NCBI GenBank assembly: GCA_904502155.1
Contig: CAJGDV010000002.1
Span: 1-37,763, forward strand
From: an uncultured Bacilli bacterium
Lineage (GTDB): Bacteria > Bacillota_I > Bacilli_A > RF39 > UBA660
Direction: 5' to 3'
Length of the DNA stretch: 37,763 nucleotides
Under the pieces are notes generated by a model. That model ran no database searches. It saw nothing but the letters and a program-made list of their open reading frames with translations, and was not told the DNA's origin. A program made the translations under genes and the position numbers. Positions 7,376 through 14,700 of this stretch are shown here, one piece after another (position 1 is the first letter of the stretch; each line of letters starts with the position of its first letter).

Positions 7376-8583
7376 GTTTTAACTTTTTGCATTACAGGTT
7401 CATCTAAGAAATCCATTGTAAATCCATTTGTAAGTGTTGCTAATAAATCATTTGTTTGATTATTATTAACAATACTATTATCAAATTTAACTAATTCTTC
7501 ATGATTTGGTAGTGAACTTTCTAAGTTACCCATTAAGTCATCTAAATTATTTTCATTTAATAATAAATCATCATTTTTTTCTTCCTTATTATTAATTTCT
7601 GGTAAATTATCTAATAAGTTGTTATCATTTTTTGGTAATTCTTCTAATAATCCATCTAATGCTTCTTCTTTTTCATTATTAAGTTCAGGAAGGTCATTTA
7701 ATAGATCATCATTTTTTGGTAACTCTTCTAATAAACTATCTAATGCTTCATCTTTACTATTATCTTCAAGTATATTTTCTAATAAATCATCATTTTTTGG
7801 TAGTTCTTCTAGTAATCCATCTAACGCTTCTTCTTTTTTATCATTATCTAAAGAAAGATCATTTAATAAATCATCTACTACAATTTCTTCTTTTGGAAGG
7901 TTATCTAATGAATTATTAAGTATTTCATCAGTAATTTTTAATAAGTCATTATTATTTTCTTTTTGTAAACTTTCTAATAATGAATCATCAATTATTAAAT
8001 CATTATTATTGTTATTTATTTCATCACCAATAGGTAATTCGTCTAACATATTTTTATTAGGAATTTCATCTAACATTCCTACAGGTAATTCACTTAACAT
8101 ATTACTCAAATCAAATGTTTTTTCTAGTTCATCAGATGTATCATCAATAATTTCTTCTTTAACTTCATCTATAATTTCGTCAGAAATAATTTCTTCTGAT
8201 ATTATTTCTTCTTCGATATCATCAATAATTTCTTCTTTTTCAAAAATAGGTTCTTCAATAATTTCTTCTTTTTCAAAAATAGGTTCTTCAATAATTATTT
8301 CGTTATCATTTATTATTTCATCTTCTTCTTCTTCAATTAGTGGAATTTCAATACCAGTAATTGGTTCACCTAAATAAATTTGTCTTGCTGTAAGTGATGC
8401 TACATCATATGGTAACTGATTATTTATATACATAGCTCTATTTGCTAAATCTCTTACGATATCAATATCCATTAGCATTTTAATTTCATCGCTAAGAACA
8501 TTATTATAACTCATATACCTAGTTTCTCTAATTCGTTCTTTGAACTCATTATTACTAGGCGTTATATACGTATTAAGTTCCAT
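7369..8583 (-). CDS. Acidic repeat protein, unknown
   Basis: I do not recognise a family. The 404-aa protein has three parts. Residues 1-85 are a non-repetitive, mixed-composition start (LNTYITPSNNEFKERIRE...ARQIYLGEP) that may be a folded domain. Residues 85-150 are very acidic, with duplicated EEPIFEKEEII units. Residues 160-360 carry leucine-rich acidic units such as EALDGLLEELPKNDDLL, in three close copies spaced 27-28 residues, plus looser DELP/DLLNDLP copies. The C-terminus (NGFTMDFLDEPVMQKVKTR) is again ordered-looking and basic. No signal peptide or membrane helix is seen, so it is probably cytoplasmic and could be a scaffold or binding array. The start has AGAGGTG upstream and an extended -10. 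Confidence 0.75.
   Translation of the reverse strand: MELNTYITPSNNEFKERIRETRYMSYNNVLSDEIKMLMDIDIVRDLANRAMYINNQLPYDVASLTARQIYLGEPITGIEIPLIEEEEDEIINDNEIIIEEPIFEKEEIIEEPIFEKEEIIDDIEEEIISEEIISDEIIDEVKEEIIDDTSDELEKTFDLSNMLSELPVGMLDEIPNKNMLDELPIGDEINNNNNDLIIDDSLLESLQKENNNDLLKITDEILNNSLDNLPKEEIVVDDLLNDLSLDNDKKEEALDGLLEELPKNDDLLENILEDNSKDEALDSLLEELPKNDDLLNDLPELNNEKEEALDGLLEELPKNDNNLLDNLPEINNKEEKNDDLLLNENNLDDLMGNLESSLPNHEELVKFDNSIVNNNQTNDLLATLTNGFTMDFLDEPVMQKVKTR
7624..7850 (-). repeat. Tandem coding repeat, three copies, 81-84 bp period
   Basis: Near-identical units begin at about 7624, 7708 and 7789, spaced 84 and 81 bases. Each encodes an (S/G)LLEELPKND unit. Differences are mostly at third positions, implying expansion followed by drift. 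Confidence 0.85.
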
Positions 8584-8618
8584 ATGTTCACCTCTTTATA
8601 TTCTCCTACTATAATACT

Positions 8619-8627
8619 ATTATACCA
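8619..8627 (-). promoter_or_regulatory. Extended -10 (TGGTATAAT) of the acidic repeat gene
   Basis: A perfect TATAAT with TGn lies 35 bases upstream of the ATG, leaving room for a leader with the AGAGGTG site. No clear -35. Confidence 0.6.
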
Positions 8628-8663
8628 ATAAAATTAAATTTTGTATAGCAAAAATTTATTTAC

Positions 8664-8689
8664 AAAAAAAAGATGATTAATCATCATCT
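8664..8689 (-). terminator. Intrinsic terminator of the galU operon
   Basis: AGATGAT (8671-8677) pairs with ATCATCT (8683-8689) across a five-base loop, followed by a T run on the minus strand. The stop codon of the 94-aa gene (8677-8679) lies in the stem-loop. Confidence 0.8.
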
Positions 8690-8961
8690 CTTACTTTAGC
8701 TCTATGGATTTTACTTTTTATAATATCTAAATCATAAAGCATACCATATACTACTCTTATTGCAATAACTAATGCTACAAAATCCAATGCATAAATAGCA
8801 TATTTTATAATCATAAACATTTGATCGTCTGGATCAGCATTAATTCCTGTTAAGAAAATAAAACTTGCAAATAATAAAATACATGGTGCTAATAATTTTA
8901 ATATACCATCTTTAATAATTTCCATATTTTTCTTTGATTTTATAAAAAATCCATTTGACAT
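8677..8961 (-). CDS. Small membrane protein, unknown
   Basis: A 94-aa protein with two predicted membrane helices (about residues 22-42 and 52-75), a short loop with DPDD between them and a charged C-terminal tail (DIIKSKIHRAKVRDDD). No family is recognised. AGGTGG lies upstream of the ATG. It is the last gene of the operon containing galU and the DUF4358-like lipoprotein, 15 bases after the latter, and is followed by a terminator. Confidence 0.7.
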   Translation of the reverse strand: MSNGFFIKSKKNMEIIKDGILKLLAPCILLFASFIFLTGINADPDDQMFMIIKYAIYALDFVALVIAIRVVYGMLYDLDIIKSKIHRAKVRDDD

Positions 8962-8976
8962 AATTCCACCTACAAT

Positions 8977-9774
8977 TTATTTTTTTGCTAAGTCTTTAAT
9001 TTTGTTATAAACTAAATCATTATCTTCTGAAACGATATATACTAAATAATCGCCTAATTTTTCAAATTTTCTATTTTTTACTAATTCATATTGATCTGGT
9101 AAATATGTTTTCCATTGTTCTTCTAGATCAACCATATATTTATCTACTGCCTTTTGAACATCTTCTAAATTTTCTTTTTTAGGCTTAATAATAAAATATA
9201 AATTAGAATTTACTATAATAGCTGAATTCATTACTAATGATTCTTCAACCCAAGATTCTTTTACACCCATTAAATTTTCTAAATCAGGTTTTTTAATTTC
9301 TATTAATGATTGGAAAATTGGTGATTTAGAATCTTTTATTCTTTTCATCATTTCTTCTGGTTTGTTTCCAATTACATATATTAAATAATCTTGATATTTT
9401 TCATATTTAGTTTCTAGTTTTTGTTTTTTAGTATATTTTTCCATGATATCTATAATTTTTTCTTCAGAACCTGCTTGTTGAACTGGTTTAATAACAACAT
9501 ATTTTTCTTCAGTTTCGCTATTTTTTCTAGCAATAATTTGATCAAAATATTCATATGTTAATCCAAATTCTTCTTCCGTATCATAAATATCTTCATCATA
9601 AAAATATTCATTGTTTTCTGCTGATAATTGTATTGCGTTAAAACTAAATTTATCATTTGTTAATTTTTCTAATTCTGTTTGTACTTCATCAAGATTTAAT
9701 TCTACTTTATTTCCACATCCAGTAAATGTGAAAATACTTAAAAACGCTAAGCACATAATTAGGCTTTTCTTCAT
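8977..9774 (-). CDS. Lipoprotein with two DUF4358-like repeats
   Basis: A 265-aa exported lipoprotein. The signal peptide (MKKSLIMCLAFLSIFTF) ends in a lipobox TGC, with Cys20 as the lipidated residue. The rest contains two copies of one module, roughly residues 35-140 and 145-262. Each has a strand such as YVVIKP or YFIIKP, a helix with repeated Lys/Glu, and a YLIYVI or YLVYIV strand near its end. This pattern, with EQWKTYLPDQYELVKN, resembles DUF4358 proteins of Clostridia and Bacilli, which usually carry one copy. The function of DUF4358 is unknown. AAAGGAG fixes the start, 12 bases after galU; the operon context hints at envelope biology. Confidence 0.75.
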   Translation of the reverse strand: MKKSLIMCLAFLSIFTFTGCGNKVELNLDEVQTELEKLTNDKFSFNAIQLSAENNEYFYDEDIYDTEEEFGLTYEYFDQIIARKNSETEEKYVVIKPVQQAGSEEKIIDIMEKYTKKQKLETKYEKYQDYLIYVIGNKPEEMMKRIKDSKSPIFQSLIEIKKPDLENLMGVKESWVEESLVMNSAIIVNSNLYFIIKPKKENLEDVQKAVDKYMVDLEEQWKTYLPDQYELVKNRKFEKLGDYLVYIVSEDNDLVYNKIKDLAKK

Positions 9775-9786
9775 ATTTTTTCTCCT

Positions 9787-10638
9787 TTATAATATTTCTT
9801 TTAGATATTCTTTTATTTCTTTTTTTGTCTCTTCATTATCAAGTGCATATGCTATGTTTGCTTTTATATAACCTACTTTGCTTCCTATATCATAATAAGT
9901 TCCTTTTAGTTTTGCAGCATAAAATTTTTGTTTTTTCATAAGTGCTGTTATACCATCAGTTAAATAATATTCATTATTTTCATGAAGACTAATATTATCA
10001 AGTTCATCAAATATTTCAGGTTTAAATATATATCTTCCTAACCCTGCTAAATTAGATGGTGCCTCATTAATTGCTGGTTTTTCAACTAATGCTTTAATTT
10101 CCATAGAATCATTATCTGCTAGAGATATAATTCCATATTTATTTGTCTCTTCATATGGAACTTCTTTAACACCAATTACATTACAATCATATTTTTCATA
10201 AACTTCTATCAATTCTTTTAAAGCACAGCCACCTTTAATAAGATCGTCACCATACATTACTGCAAATGGTTCATTATTAATAAAGTTTCTTCCTATATTA
10301 ATAGCATGACCACTACCTAGTGGGATTTCTTGATAAGCTGATGATATTTTAATCATTTTATTAAGATCTTGTATTTTTTTTAGGTCTTCTATTTTGTTTT
10401 TTTCTATTAATTTATTTTCTAATTCAATATCTTGTTTAAAATGATTTATAATAGATTCTTTTTTAGGACTTGTTACAAATAGTATTTCTTCGATGCCTGC
10501 TTCATAAGCTTCTTCTAATAAAATTTGAATTGTTGGTTTATCAACAATTGGTAACATTTCTTTTGGAATGCTTTTTGTTATAGGAAAAAATCTTGTTCCT
10601 AATCCTGCAACAGGAATAATTAATTTTCTAATTTTCAT
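9787..10638 (-). CDS. galU: UTP-glucose-1-phosphate uridylyltransferase
   Basis: GalU makes UDP-glucose from UTP and glucose-1-phosphate for glycolipids, teichoic acids and capsules. The 283-aa length is near the family norm of about 290. Motifs visible are the nucleotide-binding AGLGTRFFPITKSIPKEMLP near the N-terminus, the IVDKPTIQ segment, the metal-binding YGDDL and the sugar-phosphate-binding VEKP. The ATG is one base after the stop of a 55-aa ORF, and there is no Shine-Dalgarno sequence in the AT-rich stretch before it. Translation therefore probably depends on coupling to that ORF. It is followed by the DUF4358-like lipoprotein. Confidence 0.97.
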   Translation of the reverse strand: MKIRKLIIPVAGLGTRFFPITKSIPKEMLPIVDKPTIQILLEEAYEAGIEEILFVTSPKKESIINHFKQDIELENKLIEKNKIEDLKKIQDLNKMIKISSAYQEIPLGSGHAINIGRNFINNEPFAVMYGDDLIKGGCALKELIEVYEKYDCNVIGVKEVPYEETNKYGIISLADNDSMEIKALVEKPAINEAPSNLAGLGRYIFKPEIFDELDNISLHENNEYYLTDGITALMKKQKFYAAKLKGTYYDIGSKVGYIKANIAYALDNEETKKEIKEYLKEIL

Positions 10639-10639
10639 T

Positions 10640-10807
10640 TTAATTATTTTTATTTAAAGCACCATATGTATAAGCAAATAACCCTATACCTAATCCTAAA
10701 AGAGCAACCCATAAAATAGGATTCCCATGATTTTTTTCAATAAATTCACGGAAAGGTTCAATGAATTCTTCTCCAAATTCAACTACATTTTCAACAAAAC
10801 TTTTCAT
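10640..10807 (-). CDS. 55-aa single-pass membrane protein, unknown
   Basis: A short gene translated by hand. An acidic amphipathic N-terminal half (KSFVENVVEFGEEFIEPFRE) is followed by NHGNP, one membrane helix (ILWVALLGLGIGLFAYTYGA) and a short LNKNN tail. It has a strong AAAGGTAGGA ribosome site seven bases before the ATG and an extended -10 further upstream, so it is likely translated. Its stop (10640-10642) leaves one base before the galU ATG. It may be a regulatory or structural micropeptide, and it probably delivers ribosomes to galU. I know no homologous family. Confidence 0.75.
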   Translation of the reverse strand: MKSFVENVVEFGEEFIEPFREFIEKNHGNPILWVALLGLGIGLFAYTYGALNKNN

Positions 10808-10833
10808 TTAAATATCCTACCTTTCATAATATC

Positions 10834-10842
10834 ATTATAACA
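10834..10842 (-). promoter_or_regulatory. Extended -10 (TGTTATAAT) of the galU operon
   Basis: A perfect TATAAT with TGn lies 27 bases before the 55-aa ORF and six bases after the pcrA stop. The -35 region is poor (TTAATA). Confidence 0.65.
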
Positions 10843-10847
10843 TAAAA

Positions 10848-12923
10848 TTATAATTTATTAATACTTTTGTGTCCTTTTAATAACTTTTTAATGCCAATAG
10901 GATGTGCAAAAGCGATTGTAAGAATAGATTTATCAATTCCAACAATAACTCCAACACCAAATGTATCATGTTTTATCTTATTTCCAATTTCATATGTAGC
11001 ATTTTCATCAATGAATGTTTTGGTTCTAACTTTTATTATTTCTTCAACATAATCTTTCTCAAGTAATGATTCATCTATTTCATTTATAAATCTACTTGTT
11101 GGATTCATGTTTTGCATTCCGAAATATGTTCTTCTCTTAGCATTTACAAGCCATAATTTTTCTTTGGCTCTTGTAATAGCTACATAACATAATCGTCTTT
11201 CTTCTTCAATTTCATCTTTACTTTCCATACAATTAGTATGTGGGAAAATACCTTCTTCCATACCTATTATGAAAACATTTTTAAATTCTAATCCTTTAGC
11301 AGCATGTATAGTCATTAATGTTACAACATTAGTAGATTGTTTGTATTCTTCAACATCTGATACTAATGATAATTCCATTAAGAAATCTTGTAATGATACA
11401 ATTCCTTTTTCTTCTTCAAAGCTTCTAGTTATTGACTTAAATTCTTCTAAATTTTCAATACGAAGTTCTGCTTCTAAAGTTTTTTCTTCTTCTAATTCTT
11501 TTCTAAGTCCTGATTTTTCTAAAACTATTTCAACTAATTCTGTCAAAGTTTTATCATGACTTTCTTTTTTTATACTTTCAATAATGTTTTTAAAATCTTG
11601 TTCTTTACCACTATCTATAACATCATAAATACTTTGACCTGTTTCGTTTGCTTTATTAATAAGATTTTCTATTGTTTTATTACCTATCCCTCTTTTAGGT
11701 GTATTTATACATCTTAATAAACTTAAATCATCATGACTATTATAAATAATATTTAAATATGAAATTAAATCTTTAATTTCTTTTCTTTTATAAAAATAAA
11801 TACTACCAATAACCTTATAAGGAATATTAGCTTTTAATAATGCTTCTTCCATATTTCTTGATTGAGCATTAGTTCTATATAAAACGCAAATATCTTCAGG
11901 ATTGTCTGTTTTTAATAATTCTTCTATTTTACATTTTACATAATAAGCCTCATCTTTTTCATTTTCACTTCGATGATAAATAACTTTAGAACCTATAGTG
12001 TTATCAGTATATAATTTTTTTTCTTTTCTTAATTTATTAACTTTAATAATTGAATTAGCAACATCCAATATTGGTTTTGTAGATCGATAATTTTTTTCAA
12101 GTAATATTGTTTTACAGTCTGGATAATCTTTTTCAAAATTTAAAATATTTTTATAATTTGCACCTCTAAATGAATATATAGCTTGGTCATTATCACCAAC
12201 AACACATAAATTTCTATTTTTAGCACTAATCATTTTTGTAAGTAAATATTGTGCATGATTAGTATCTTGATATTCATCAATTAAAACATATTTAAATCTT
12301 TCTTGATATTGTTTTAATATATTAGGATTATTATAAAATAAATATATAGGTAACATTAATAAATCATCAAAATCAACTGAATTATTTATTGCTAATTTAT
12401 CTTGATATTTTTTATAAACTTTATGCACTATTTGATCATATTCTGTTTGAACATATTTTTCATAGTCTTCAGGAGATATCATTTCATTTTTAGCGCTACT
12501 TATTTTATTTCTTATCGTTTTAGGATTATAAATTTTAGGGTCTTTGTTCATATCTTTAATTATTTTCTTAACAATAGTTAATGAATCATCACTATCTAGT
12601 ATTGTAAAATTTTTAGTAAAGCCTAATTCATCATAATATTCTCTTAAAATAGATAGACCAAAGGAATGAAATGTAGATATTTGTATTTTATATGCTATAG
12701 GGCCTAAATATTTTAAAACTCTTTCTTTCATCTCTTTTGCCGCTTTATTAGTAAAAGTTATTGCTAAAATTGATTCTGGTGAAATACCTATTTCACTTAT
12801 TAAATATGCAATTTTAGTTGTTAAAACTTTTGTTTTCCCACTACCTGCTCCTGCTAAAATTAGTAATGGTCCATCAGTATTTAAAACCGCATCTTTTTGT
12901 TTATCATTTAAACTTTTTATCAT
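10848..12923 (-). CDS. pcrA: ATP-dependent DNA helicase PcrA/UvrD
   Basis: A superfamily 1A 3'-to-5' helicase for repair, plasmid replication and removing RecA or RNA polymerase from DNA. From the chosen start it is 691 aa, slightly shorter than Bacillus PcrA (about 740). Motifs in order: Walker A AGAGSGKT (24-31), motif Ia ITFTNKAAKEM, motif II DEYQDTN, motif III GDNDQAIYSFRGA, motif IV LEKNYRST, motif V TIHAAKGLEF, then EEGIFPH and motif VI YVAITRAKEKLW. The end (HPIGIKKLLKGHKSI) is an accessory tail after a NKIKHDTFGVGVIVGI segment, the small Tudor-like module of PcrA. I choose the ATG at 12923 with GGTGAT upstream, because an in-frame ATG at 12947 lies inside the -10. Confidence 0.97.
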   Translation of the reverse strand: MIKSLNDKQKDAVLNTDGPLLILAGAGSGKTKVLTTKIAYLISEIGISPESILAITFTNKAAKEMKERVLKYLGPIAYKIQISTFHSFGLSILREYYDELGFTKNFTILDSDDSLTIVKKIIKDMNKDPKIYNPKTIRNKISSAKNEMISPEDYEKYVQTEYDQIVHKVYKKYQDKLAINNSVDFDDLLMLPIYLFYNNPNILKQYQERFKYVLIDEYQDTNHAQYLLTKMISAKNRNLCVVGDNDQAIYSFRGANYKNILNFEKDYPDCKTILLEKNYRSTKPILDVANSIIKVNKLRKEKKLYTDNTIGSKVIYHRSENEKDEAYYVKCKIEELLKTDNPEDICVLYRTNAQSRNMEEALLKANIPYKVIGSIYFYKRKEIKDLISYLNIIYNSHDDLSLLRCINTPKRGIGNKTIENLINKANETGQSIYDVIDSGKEQDFKNIIESIKKESHDKTLTELVEIVLEKSGLRKELEEEKTLEAELRIENLEEFKSITRSFEEEKGIVSLQDFLMELSLVSDVEEYKQSTNVVTLMTIHAAKGLEFKNVFIIGMEEGIFPHTNCMESKDEIEEERRLCYVAITRAKEKLWLVNAKRRTYFGMQNMNPTSRFINEIDESLLEKDYVEEIIKVRTKTFIDENATYEIGNKIKHDTFGVGVIVGIDKSILTIAFAHPIGIKKLLKGHKSINKL

Positions 12924-12945
12924 TTTATCACCACTTTTCCAAAAC

Positions 12946-12954
12946 ATTATAACA
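12946..12954 (-). promoter_or_regulatory. Extended -10 (TGTTATAAT) of pcrA
   Basis: A perfect TATAAT with TGn. It overlaps an in-frame upstream ATG and so excludes that start. It lies directly after the murI terminator. Confidence 0.65.
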
Positions 12955-12982
12955 TAATAAAAACTATCTAAAAAGATAGTTT
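12955..12982 (-). terminator. Intrinsic terminator of GT2-murI
   Basis: A 9-bp stem (12961-12969 with 12974-12982) and four-base loop with a short T-rich tail on the minus strand. The murI stop (12981-12983) overlaps the stem. Confidence 0.75.
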
Positions 12983-13712
12983 ATAAAACTTTTTCTATTA
13001 TTTCTAAATCACCAAATATTAAACTAACAGCTTCTTTAATTTCAGGCGTAATTTTACTAAAATATATTTTAATATCATTTATACTATATGTTGGATTTAC
13101 TTCTTCAGCGACTAATAATCCTATATCTAGGCAAGGTATTTTAGTATATTCACTTATCTCTTCGGAAATAAGTCCATAGTGTGTACAACCTGGAATAATA
13201 ACTTCAATATCTAGATCTTTGAAATCATAAAGATATTCACCAATTGCTGTAATTAATGGTTCATTTATTTTATTTTCAATTATAGGTACAAATTTAGGAC
13301 ATGCTTTAGTATAAACTTCTACTCCAGCTTTAGCTAATTTTTCTTCAAATAATTTTGCTTGAATTGTTTTTTCAGTACCTAATAATAAAACTTTTTTTAA
13401 ATTTGTTTTTTGGATAGATTTTATAATTGGATTTATAATATCATATATTTTTACATCATATTTAGATTTAACACTATCATAAATTGTTGAACTTAATGTT
13501 CCGCATGCTATAACAATAACATCAACTTCATGGCTTATTAAAAATTCTATTATTTTATTTGATAATTGTTTTAATTCATCAACTCTTTTTTCACCATATG
13601 GTAAATTAAGAGTATCTCCAAAATAAATATATTCATTATTTGGACTAACTTCTGTTAATGCTTTTAATACTGTTAATCCACCTATACCTGAGTCAAAAAC
13701 ACCTATTTTCAT
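12981..13712 (-). CDS. murI: Glutamate racemase (variant active-site motif)
   Basis: MurI makes D-glutamate for peptidoglycan using two cysteines as acid/base. The 243-aa protein has the N-terminal FDSGIGGLTVL (D7), FGDTLNLPYG, the first cysteine loop IACGTLSS (C70) and the second PGCTHYG (C176, H178). The first loop normally reads A-C-N-T-A; here the conserved, substrate-contacting Asn is Gly71. The protein is also short (usual 260-270 aa). It may still be MurI or a related Asp/Glu racemase. GAGGAAAA lies upstream, and the GT2 gene ends one base before it, so the two form an operon. Confidence 0.85.
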   Translation of the reverse strand: MKIGVFDSGIGGLTVLKALTEVSPNNEYIYFGDTLNLPYGEKRVDELKQLSNKIIEFLISHEVDVIVIACGTLSSTIYDSVKSKYDVKIYDIINPIIKSIQKTNLKKVLLLGTEKTIQAKLFEEKLAKAGVEVYTKACPKFVPIIENKINEPLITAIGEYLYDFKDLDIEVIIPGCTHYGLISEEISEYTKIPCLDIGLLVAEEVNPTYSINDIKIYFSKITPEIKEAVSLIFGDLEIIEKVL

Positions 13713-13713
13713 A

Positions 13714-14643
13714 TTATTTTCCTCTATATAATAATCTAGTTTTTATATTAAATGCATTAAATCCTAATAAAGTTTCAAATACTTGATATTTTTTATTTAA
13801 TGATAATTTATTATCTTTAATAGCATAATTTCGATATAATTTAATATATTCATACATTTGTTTTTTATATCTTGTACTATTAACTTTTTTAAATAAATCA
13901 ATTGCTTCATAGCAAATTTTAACTTTACATTTATTAACAAGTTTTGGATAGTTTTTTTCCATAAAATCTAACATTTCCAAACAACCTTTAATTTTTTTAA
14001 CACAATCGTGATCATTGTAATCGTTATTTTTTTCTTCTACTAAACAATATTTTCTTACTGGTGAATATGCTAATTTAGTAGCTTCGTGAAACAATTTATA
14101 TGATGTTACTATGTCATCATAAACTTCGTATCCTGGATATTGAATATTTTTAAATAATTGTTTTTTATAAAGTTTCCCAAATGAATTACTTCTAAAAGTC
14201 ATTTTTAAATATTCGTCAAGAATTTCTTCTTCATGGAAAACATAAACTTTTTGTGGTTTTTTTGTTGGTTTTTCATTTAGACCATAATAATCTTGACATA
14301 CAATATCAGCATTTTTTTCAACCATAATATGATACATATCATTAATAAAAGTTGGTTCTACTTTATCTCCACCTTCTACAAATGTAATATATTTTCCTTT
14401 TGCTTCCTTAATTCCAATATTTTTTTTGTTTTCAATTGCTTTGTTTACTTTATTAATTATTTTTATTCTTTTATCTTTTTTTGCATAGAATTTACAAATT
14501 TTTAGTGTATAGTCATTTGTTATATCACTAACTAAAATAATTTCAATATTTTTATATGTTTGATTAACAAGTGATTCAAGGCATACATTTATATATGATT
14601 CAACATTCATTATTGGAACAATTATACTTACTAAATCTTTCAT
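13714..14643 (-). CDS. GT2-fold glycosyltransferase with degenerate catalytic motifs
   Basis: A 309-aa protein with a clear GT-A family 2 start (VSIIVPIMNVESYINVCLES followed by LVNQTYKNIEIILV). The residues that normally bind nucleotide and metal differ: the usual V-D-D-G-S reads V-S-D-I-T, the N-x-G-x-x-x-A-R-N region reads NKAIENKKNIG, and the D-S-D-D (DxD) motif reads E-G-G-D. This suggests a divergent donor, metal-independent chemistry or loss of activity. The start at 14643 has AGGTGAT upstream; a longer in-frame start at 14679 would add a peptide read from promoter-like sequence. It is followed directly by murI. Confidence 0.8.
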   Translation of the reverse strand: MKDLVSIIVPIMNVESYINVCLESLVNQTYKNIEIILVSDITNDYTLKICKFYAKKDKRIKIINKVNKAIENKKNIGIKEAKGKYITFVEGGDKVEPTFINDMYHIMVEKNADIVCQDYYGLNEKPTKKPQKVYVFHEEEILDEYLKMTFRSNSFGKLYKKQLFKNIQYPGYEVYDDIVTSYKLFHEATKLAYSPVRKYCLVEEKNNDYNDHDCVKKIKGCLEMLDFMEKNYPKLVNKCKVKICYEAIDLFKKVNSTRYKKQMYEYIKLYRNYAIKDNKLSLNKKYQVFETLLGFNAFNIKTRLLYRGK

Positions 14644-14670
14644 ACTATCACCTATTATAATTATACAATA

Positions 14671-14698
14671 AAAAAACAACTTTTAAAAGTTGTTTTTT
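14671..14698 (-). terminator. Intrinsic terminator of serS
   Basis: A 28-base perfect inverted repeat with A6/T6 ends and CAAC-GTTG core lies two bases after the serS stop codon. It is symmetric, so it could also terminate plus-strand transcripts. Confidence 0.88.
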
Positions 14699-14700
14699 AT

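Noticed and set aside
7624..7850. Regular repeats resembling a CRISPR array
   Set aside because: The units are in-frame coding repeats with spacing 81-84 bp and no unique spacers or palindromic repeat.
7619..8377. Long plus-strand ORF of 252 aa, Ser-rich
   Set aside because: It is antisense to the acidic repeat protein; the Ser/Ile composition is the mirror of Glu/Asp codons. No ribosome site.
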